Assembly (NCBI GenBank): GCA_907165275.2
Contig: OU015675.1
Span: 5,783,501-5,847,500, forward strand
DNA length: 64,000 bases
Origin: Zygaena filipendulae
Taxonomy: Eukaryota > Arthropoda > Insecta > Lepidoptera > Zygaenidae
Reading direction: 5' to 3'
Part shown: positions 58,861-64,000 of the stretch, piece after piece
Layout: each line of letters begins with the position of its first letter
How positions within the stretch are numbered: the first letter of the stretch is position 1
Translations under genes and position numbers: made by a program
Notes under the pieces: generated by a model
What the model was told of the DNA's origin: nothing
The model's database searches: none
Seen by the model: only the letters and a program-made list of their open reading frames with translations

Positions 58861-61800
58861 ATGTTCACCGATTACTCGAAGACGGTTGGACCGATTTGAA
58901 AAATTCTTCTTTTGTTTGAAAGGGTATACTCCCAATTAGGTCCCATTGCCACCAAGTCGGGATCTGATGATGGGATCTTGGAGAAATCGAGGGAACTCTT
59001 CAAAAATTATAGGCACATCTATAGCGATTTGGGTATTTTTGATAGTAAATCGTTCATTTGCTTTCGGAAAGCAAAATTTGAAGAAGTGGAACTGATGATG
59101 AAGCCCACAGGTGGTCATCGGAACAATTCAAAAATAATACGTATTTCACGAGTTCTGATTGAAGCGATTTCGAAAATTGTTTTTTTTTTTTGTTTGAAAG
59201 GGGATACTCCCAAATTGATTCCATTGTCACCAAGTCGAGATCTGATGATGGGATCTTGGAGTAATCGAGGGAACTCTTCAAAAAATATGAGAACACTTAT
59301 AGCGATTTTTGTATTTTTTATAGTAAAACGTTTCTTTGCTTTCGGAAAGCAAAATTTGAAGAAGAGGAACTGATGATGAAGACCACAGATGGTCATCGGA
59401 ACTGCTCAATAATGGGTATTTCACGAGTTCCGAATCGTTAACTTTAATGTGGTTTCTAAACAATTTATGCCCGTCACAATGCATATGGTGAAGTGGAACT
59501 GATGGTGATGTACTAGGAGAACTCCTCAACAATTAACGTCCCTGCGTCGGGAAAAGCAATATTTTGTAAAAGGTGATGAGCAGATGACATTAGGCTATTG
59601 TAACTTAGAGAAATTACGAACCAAGTCACTTAAAAGTGAGAAATAAACAAATTTTTAACAAAAAAATTAAAACCGACTTCCAAAAACACAAAACTAAAAA
59701 ACTAAAAATAAAAAGCTAAAAATAACAAAATACCGATTTAATCCAAAAGACAAAAACACACGTAATATTATTATTGGTTTGTGCTACCACTGATCGGTAT
59801 GAAGTCGGTGACAAGCCAAATATGGAGGGGGAAGATGGGCTAAGTCGACTCCCGCCACCAGCTCTTCCTGAGCAGAACAACCCAAGTGGGCAGACACCAG
59901 CGGGCTTGTCACCGAATTCAAACCGATCAGTGGTAGCACAAACCAATAATAATATTACGTGTGTTTTTGTCTTTTGGATTAAATCGGTATTTTGTTATTT
60001 TTAGCTTTTTATTTTTAGTTTTTTAGTTTTGTGTTTTTTTTCTATTCTATTCTATTCTATTCTAATGTGCTTAAATCAAATAGAGTACTTGCATGAATTT
60101 TTTTTTCAGTCTATTTTAAAGATATATGGCCTACTTAAACAAAGCAAGAAAAAGAAAAATATATATATGCATAAATTAATTAAATAGAGCGTTTCAAAGT
60201 TCCTACTTTAGACTTTACCGCCGAAACGCGGAATGACGTCACTTGTTCAAAATTACGCCTTGTTAATCTGTGATAGAAATGTCACTGTCGTATTGACAGC
60301 GTCATGTGACACTGACAGACAGATAACTTCAATATCCAAAAGCGAAATTAAAGTTGAACAGTGTCGATTTACTTCCAAAAGTTCCAGTAAAGAATCGAAA
60401 TGCATCTTACCGATGCATTTTAGAGGCTAAATATAATGTTAGAGAAAGTACAGCGCAAATTCGCCAGATATCTGTACAAAAAACTGTATCGGTATTACCC
60501 CTATTTATACCCATCATCTTTTGTAGCGGGAATAGTCGATCTCAATACTTTAGAATTTAGACGCAAGATTCTTCTGGTTATCCATTTTTATAATCTTCTG
60601 CACAACGTAATTGATAACTCCCCTGCTTTGGAGCGGATTGCACTGTACGTCCCCAACAACTACACTCGCGGCTGCGGCGGCGGGGGCGGCGGGGGTGGCG
60701 GGGGCGCGCGCCGTGTGCGCCCGCTGCTCGCGCCGGCCGCGTCGCAAACGCTGCGCACCGGCCACGCGCCGCACGCTCGGGCCGCGGACTTACTGAACGC
60801 ACTGCTCGCCTACTCACCTGGCACTGATATATTTGCCGACAATTTATCAACAGTGGTTGCAAATGCCATTATGTTTCTAAGTCAATCGAACTATCTAACG
60901 CTGTAATCCATTGGGCACTTACCTGTATTTACAGTGAAATTTCTATAAATAAATAAATAAAGTAAAAAACTTCAGAAAATGGAAAATATGCATTGACTGT
61001 ATGCACTTAGTTTCTTTTGCCTTCTCTGAAAGAGGTAAATGTTTTCTGAAAAAATAAAAGTGACGTCATGTGTCAAGCTTGGCTGTGATTGATGTTTCGT
61101 TGCAACGTTCCGTTTCACAAAATTAAAAGTCGAATATTTAGGAAACTATTGAATATTTTCACGATAACGCTTTTCTAAGGCTCTATTTTTGAAATATTGA
61201 CTCAATTTCTTATTATAAATTTCATGCAAGTACCCTATTGTCCAAAGTTAAATTTTTCATGACAAAACAAAGTTATCCCTGCCTTAGTTCACTATAGTGT
61301 TAACAATCAGATTGTCAACTGTACTGCAGCAGCAGTTGTATTATAAACAATAATAATGTCAAAACTTTAGAAACGAAAATAAAAAAAATACTTAAATCAC
61401 TGAACAGTTCGCTGGCTACGCATGAGCAAGGATTTCCTTTTTAATATATCACTTAGATGTCCCAACTGCAGGATCGTCTGGTGGCGAACGACTTCATACA
61501 GTGCCGCAAGGTGGCCGAGCACGTGGTCGAGAAGGTCGTCGGCGGCGGCGACGTCAATGGCGCGGGCGGGGGTGGGGGCGGGGGTGCGGGCGGCGGTGGG
61601 GGCGCGGCGGGGGCGGGCGCGGGCAGCAACAGGGGCAGCGCCAACGACGACAGCAGCACCGACGCGCCCGAGGAGCGGGTCGAGCTGCTGTGCTGCGATC
61701 AGGTACCTATACTGTCATTTTTGTCACCGTCTCTCGTGCCTCTTGGCCAGGTAGTAGCAGTACTGCTAGCCTTTGCATACTAGTGGTACCGCTAGCCTTT

Positions 61801-62695
61801 CAACCAGGTACCAGTGGTACTGCTAGCATTTTAATCGAGTACTAACAATACTGCTAACCTTTGTATCAGGAACTAGTGTAACGCTAACCTTTCAATCAGG
61901 TACCTGTGGCACTGCTAGCCTTTGTATCAGGCACTCGTGTAACGCTAGCCGTTCGATTAGTTACTAGTGGTACTATTTTATTTTTCTGGTTAATGGTGAG
62001 TTGTAGTATTAATTTACCTGGAAGAAATTGCTTTTAAGGAATAAGGGCGCCCTTTGTTGCCTGCAAACCTCACCATGAATTTTTCTTTCTGATTCTGGTA
62101 ACAGTAAAGAATATTTGATTTGGTTTGATATTGCTAGCTTTTTGATCAGGTACTAGTGGTACTATGTACTAACTTTTTGTTTAAGTAGGGTCGTTGTCAC
62201 TGTTTCCGCGCCTTACGATCGAGTACTTCTATAGTCGTAGTTTCTAGCGCCTTTTGAATACTAGAGTGCGCGCAAGATAAGTCTGCGCGCTGCTGGTGGC
62301 GCTACTGGTAGTGAGAAGTAACCAACTACACTGCACACTGCACAGGTACGGTACACTGCAGGCGGCCAACGATTAGTTCCGATTTTAGCCGCGCGCAGAC
62401 TTATCTTGCGCGCACTCTAACATCGTCACTTTTCCATCAGATAGTGTCAAAGTTGTTGTTTTTATCATTTTTTGGTACACAACATGGACCAATTAAACTA
62501 GATTAATTGGTCCATGGTACACAACAATGTAATGATTTTGCTGCAGCGTATAACACATGCTTTACTGGTCTTAACCATTTTTTACGTAACTCATTCCAGG
62601 TACTCGACCCCAACATGGATCTAAGGACAGTGAAGCACTTCATATCGAAGCCGAACATGGAGTTCACGCTTCACTATCGAATATTGAAGCAATGA
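56152..62695 (+). CDS. WDR48: WDR48 (UAF1) orthologue, complete four-exon gene
   Basis: Complete gene for WDR48/UAF1, the WD40 cofactor that binds and activates the deubiquitinases USP1, USP12 and USP46 (known for the family; it acts in Fanconi/DNA repair and receptor trafficking). CDS = join(56152..57672, 58247..58411, 61472..61702, 62600..62695), 507+55+77+31 = 670 aa plus stop; the vertebrate protein is about 677 aa. Seen: N-terminal [22 protein letters not shown]40 signatures such as [46 protein letters not shown] and [12 protein letters not shown] within roughly the first 320 residues, then the conserved middle ([20 protein letters not shown]) and a C-terminal DUF3337/SUMO-like region ending [13 protein letters not shown]. 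Every junction joins conserved residues in frame, and all introns are GT-AG and phase 0. Odd: a Gly/Ala-rich insertion near residues 586-613 and no intron in the first three quarters. The start was chosen from its strong context (A at -3, G at +4) and the alignment of the N terminus. Family identity is close to certain. Confidence 0.96.
57673..58246 (+). other. WDR48 intron 1
   Basis: A 574-bp GT-AG phase-0 intron. Its middle (about 57948-58145) is a minus-strand Lep1-type Helitron fragment. The rest is AT-rich with no other recognised content. Confidence 0.9.
57948..58145 (-). mobile_element. Helitron fragment in WDR48 intron 1
   Basis: GAGCTTGTACTTCGCGGTTT, TTTCGGTATTCCTGTGGGAA, then CAGTAGTTTTTGAGTTTATC and GACAGGCAGATG. 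An old, diverged copy. Confidence 0.6.
58247..58411 (+). CDS. WDR48: WDR48 coding exon 2 (residues 508-562)
   Basis: Acceptor ATCCAG|GTGGGG, donor AAG|GTACAT, 55 codons, phase 0 on both sides. The peptide contains [20 protein letters not shown] and KLPFYLLPH. These match the start of the WDR48 C-terminal (DUF3337) region, where the vertebrate protein has SGGETE, ETVPQWVID and KIPFYLQPH. Confidence 0.93.
58766..58920 (+). mobile_element. ACCGACTTCC-type repeat with 42-T tract
   Basis: Same module as at 25276, but its internal T-stretch has grown to 42 uninterrupted T (58815-58856). It lies in WDR48 intron 2 and flows directly into the tandem dimer at 58911. Confidence 0.55.
58911..59420 (+). 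repeat. Tandem dimer of about 280-bp units in WDR48 intron 2
   Basis: Unit 1 (about 58911-59190) and unit 2 (about 59193-59420, incomplete) share GTTTGAAAGG, ATACTCCCAA, CTGATGATGGGATCTTGGAG, TTTGCTTTCGGAAAGCAAAA and GGTCATCGGAAC in the same order. A weaker third remnant (GAAGTGGAACTGATGGTGAT, about 59490) follows. The frames across both units are repeat-derived. Confidence 0.7.
59683..60037. repeat. Large inverted repeat (135-bp arms, 85-bp loop) in WDR48 intron 2
   Basis: The left arm 59683-59817 and right arm 59903-60037 are near-perfect reverse complements: TTGGTTTGTGCTACCACTGA, CACGTAATATTATTATTGG and CGATTTAATCCAAAAGAC all recur inverted. The GC-richer loop (about 59818-59902) separates them. 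The arms give mirror-image 76-codon frames on both strands, which are not genes. The transcript would form a long hairpin. Confidence 0.85.
60436..60962 (+). mobile_element. LINE reverse-transcriptase C-terminal remnant in WDR48 intron 2
   Basis: An open frame of 156 codons (60436-60906) begins [18 protein letters not shown] and continues with a [20 protein letters not shown] stretch. This is the layout of the C-terminal end of Jockey/CR1-type non-LTR reverse transcriptases. It ends in LSQSNYLTL, and the copy closes with a short AAAT-type tail at about 60945-60962, typical of these elements. The frame contains a run of ten Gly in GC-rich DNA (about 60671-60710) that is probably an expansion within this copy. 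It is 5'-truncated and has no catalytic FADD motif, so it is dead as a transposon. Confidence 0.65.
61472..61702 (+). CDS. WDR48: WDR48 coding exon 3 with Gly-rich insertion (residues 563-639)
   Basis: Acceptor CTGCAG|GATCGT, donor GATCAG|GTACCT, 77 codons, phase 0. It encodes [20 protein letters not shown], which continues exon 2 (KK|DRL as in the vertebrate protein), and ends [10 protein letters not shown]. Between them lies a Gly/Ala-rich low-complexity tract of about 28 residues in very GC-rich DNA (about 61545-61625). The tract replaces an acidic/Ser-rich flexible linker of the family and is not a known domain. Confidence 0.92.
61738..61976 (+). repeat. 30-bp minisatellite with splice-donor-like units
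   Basis: About seven or eight imperfect units of the type TTTCAATCAGGTACCTGTGG + CACTGCTAGCC follow closely after the exon 3 donor (GATCAG|GTACCT). At least three units keep an intact AGGT (about 61750, 61807, 61899). An isolated unit lies at 62133-62167. The unit seems to include the exon/intron border motif itself. Confidence 0.75.
62264..62417. mobile_element. 154-bp MITE with perfect 27-bp TIRs, TA target duplication
   Basis: The ends GAGTGCGCGCAAGATAAGTC + TGCGCGC recur exactly as the reverse complement at the right end. TA lies outside each end (62262-62263 and 62418-62419), as for Tc1/mariner-like insertions. It is non-coding and sits in WDR48 intron 3. Perfect TIRs imply a fairly young insertion. 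Confidence 0.75.
62473..62526. repeat. 14-bp hairpin flanked by 12-bp direct repeats
   Basis: CATGGACCAATTAA (62483-62496) pairs with TTAATTGGTCCATG (62503-62516). TGGTACACAACA occurs directly repeated at 62473-62484 and 62515-62526, overlapping the arms. It lies 74 bp before the WDR48 exon 4 acceptor. Confidence 0.7.
62600..62695 (+). CDS. WDR48: WDR48 coding exon 4 (C terminus) and stop
   Basis: Acceptor TTCCAG|GTACTC; 31 codons then TGA. The peptide begins [18 protein letters not shown] and ends [10 protein letters not shown], the conserved final strand-helix of the WDR48 SUMO-like domain. No AATAAA signal follows closely. The first AATAAA-like hexamer I notice downstream lies far off, near 63625, so the 3' UTR end is not resolved. 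Confidence 0.93.
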   Translation, partial: VLDPNMDLRTVKHFISKPNMEFTLHYRILKQ

Positions 62696-62874
62696 AACCA
62701 TCCCATTGTTTTGTTCAGGAGCACAATAATGAAATATTGTGCGTTCAAATGCATGCCCGAATGAGCCAGTTAAGTTCTTTACGGCCGGCCTAGTGTTGCC
62801 CAGTTTATGTTGTTATATTATAATTACTATTTATTATTTAGAGGTAGTGCAATCTCTTTTTTTTTTTGGTGAAG

Positions 62875-63215
62875 TTTACCCCTTTCGGGGAAGGCAGAAG
62901 GAAACTAAGTCCATATAGCCAATTCAGTGGTATATTTCTTCTTCTGAAGTTATTTACATCGAAATGCATTGGTGAGATGCATTTCGATGCTTTACCGGAA
63001 CTTTTGGCAGCAAATCTTCGCAGTTGAACCTTAATAGGACGCTCTGTGGGAAGTTGTACAGAAAAACGAAAACCTCCCGGCGAACGCCCTATATCATCCT
63101 ATTTCACCGTTTTCGCACATTGTTCATCACTAATGGATCACTATTATGCAAAGTCCACGATATTCACACAATATTAACCACGATAAACTAATTTGCAAAA
63201 CAAAGAAAAATCCCG
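62875..63215. repeat. Left arm of a large inverted duplication downstream of WDR48
   Basis: Segments such as TGTTCATCACTAATGGATCA, CCACGATAAACTAATTTGCA and CTAAGTCCATATAGCCAATT recur, inverted and diverged, at 63668-64000. The arms are about 340 bp. The structure reaches the window edge, so its outer limit is unseen. Confidence 0.7.
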
Positions 63216-63287
63216 TAGTCCCGTAGTAAGTCCTCCGTATTCTTGAAATAGATTTCAAGGAGTCATTATGTTTATGGTTCACGTATA

Positions 63288-63611
63288 GGGTTGCCATATC
63301 CAAAAACACAAAAGCCAAACTTGGCGCGAATAGTTGGCCGGACGTTTTACCTTAAAAGCCGGACTTACCTTTTTTAAAGCCGAACATATTATTGTTTTAA
63401 ACGTCGGACATTTCATAATTAAAAACCAATTTCTTATTAACCTTTTACCTACTTTAATATTTTTTTCATGTTTCTGTATTTTGTCTTACTTGGGATCTCA
63501 ACTCGCATGCCAGCCAGATAAAAACCGGACAGGCCGCACGAGAAAATATTAGGCCAGAAACGTCCGTAAAAAGCCAAACATGTCCAGCTAACGCCGGACA
63601 CCTGGCAACCC
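63288..63611. mobile_element. MITE with GGGTTGCCA...TGGCAACCC ends
   Basis: Bounded by GGGTTGCCATATCC and CCTGGCAACCCC. The interior repeats GCCGGAC/GCCGAAC/GTCGGAC motifs in both orientations. It sits in the gap between the arms of the inverted duplication. A target duplication is not clear. The ends resemble common insect MITE TIRs. Confidence 0.5.
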
Positions 63612-63667
63612 CGTTTGTTAACCTCAATAAAGAAAAAAAAAACCCTATTTTCACTTACCATCCCTAC

Positions 63668-64000
63668 TGGACTTTTGGCGGCATTTGATCAAAATGGACG
63701 TCAGCTTTATTTCTTTGTTTTATAAATTAGTTTATCGTGGCTAATATTGTGTAAACGTGTTGAAATTTGCATAATACTGATCCATCAGTGATGAACAGTG
63801 TGTGGTAACAGTGAAGATGAAATGGGGTCTTCCCTGGGAGGTTATCGTTTTACTATATAACTTCCTACAGAGCATCCCATTAGGGTCCAATTGTGAAAAA
63901 TTGCTTCCAGAGGTCCCGAAAAGCATCGGAAAGCACGCATGTAAATAACTTCTGCAAAGAAAAACATATGAACTGGCTGTATGGACTTACATTCCTTTGC
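63668..64000. repeat. Right arm of the inverted duplication (runs off the window)
   Basis: The reverse complement of 62875-63215 with roughly 80-85% visible agreement. Shared landmarks are the GATGAACAGTG/CATTGTTCATC and TTAGTTTATCGTGG blocks. No gene is recognised in it. Confidence 0.7.

Larger units (their letters stand above)
58412..61471 (+). other. WDR48 intron 2, a 3.06-kb repeat-filled intron
   Basis: This GT-AG phase-0 intron contains, in order: an ACCGACTTCC-type LINE-like repeat with a 42-T tract, a tandem dimer of about 280-bp units, a 135-bp-arm inverted repeat, an ATTCT microsatellite, a + strand LINE reverse-transcriptase tail with a Gly-rich GC tract, and about 500 bp of unrecognised AT-rich sequence before the acceptor. 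Confidence 0.9.
61703..62599 (+). other. WDR48 intron 3 with minisatellite, MITE and hairpin
   Basis: An 897-bp GT-AG phase-0 intron. It begins with about 240 bp of imperfect 30-bp tandem units resembling the exon 3 donor, then carries a 154-bp perfect-TIR MITE and a 14-bp-arm hairpin within 120 bp of the exon 4 acceptor. Confidence 0.9.

Noticed and set aside
59716..60004. Two 76-aa frames on opposite strands with identical ends
   Set aside because: They are mirror images produced by the 135-bp inverted repeat in WDR48 intron 2, not two genes.
60550..60862. Minus-strand and alternate-frame Arg/Ala-rich ORFs
   Set aside because: Shadows of the GC-rich tract in the LINE remnant.
61422..61845. 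Several overlapping Arg/Ala/Gly-rich frames around WDR48 exon 3
   Set aside because: GC-rich DNA has few stops in any frame; only the frame that splices to exons 2 and 4 matches the family.

Overview
The window is AT-rich insect DNA that looks lepidopteran. The signs are dozens of short repeats that end in a GC-rich hairpin followed by CTAG (Lep1-type non-autonomous Helitrons), many MITEs, tRNA-derived SINE heads and decayed non-LTR (LINE) 3' ends carrying AAAT/A tails. The host genes are one MBF2-family secreted protein and one clear WDR48 (UAF1) orthologue. I cannot name the species. Nothing suggests bacterial, viral or organellar DNA.

Layout. Positions 1-55300 hold no host gene that I can support. 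This part is a dense, layered repeat landscape: Helitrons with at least three different bodies sharing one 3' end; a CRE-bearing palindromic MITE family of about 325 bp; a 228-bp MITE family with 3-bp target duplications; a GATAAGCAAT MITE family with 4-bp target duplications; Harbinger-like elements with TTA duplications; a hAT-like element nested in one of them; foldback elements; two SINEs; several LINE tails; and microsatellites. Stretches between them are AT-rich with no recognised content.

The gene end of the window runs from 55341 to 62695. A single-exon MBF2-like secreted protein (55341-55694) lies about 460 bp upstream of WDR48. WDR48 is encoded on the + strand in four exons (56152-57672, 58247-58411, 61472-61702, 62600-62695). 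All three introns are phase 0 with GT-AG borders, and the spliced product is 670 aa. The first 507 codons have no intron. The introns are filled with mobile DNA: a Helitron piece in intron 1; a 42-T tract, a tandem dimer, a 135-bp-arm inverted repeat and a LINE reverse-transcriptase tail in intron 2; and a minisatellite with splice-donor-like units plus a perfect-TIR MITE in intron 3.

Downstream of WDR48 (62875-64000) a large inverted duplication brackets an element with GGGTTGCCA/TGGCAACCC ends, and it runs off the window edge.

The two host genes need not work together. WDR48 is an intracellular activator of the deubiquitinases USP1/USP12/USP46, whereas the MBF2-like protein carries a signal peptide. 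The most noteworthy material is the nesting and target-duplication evidence for several MITE families and the repeat-driven remodelling of WDR48 introns.
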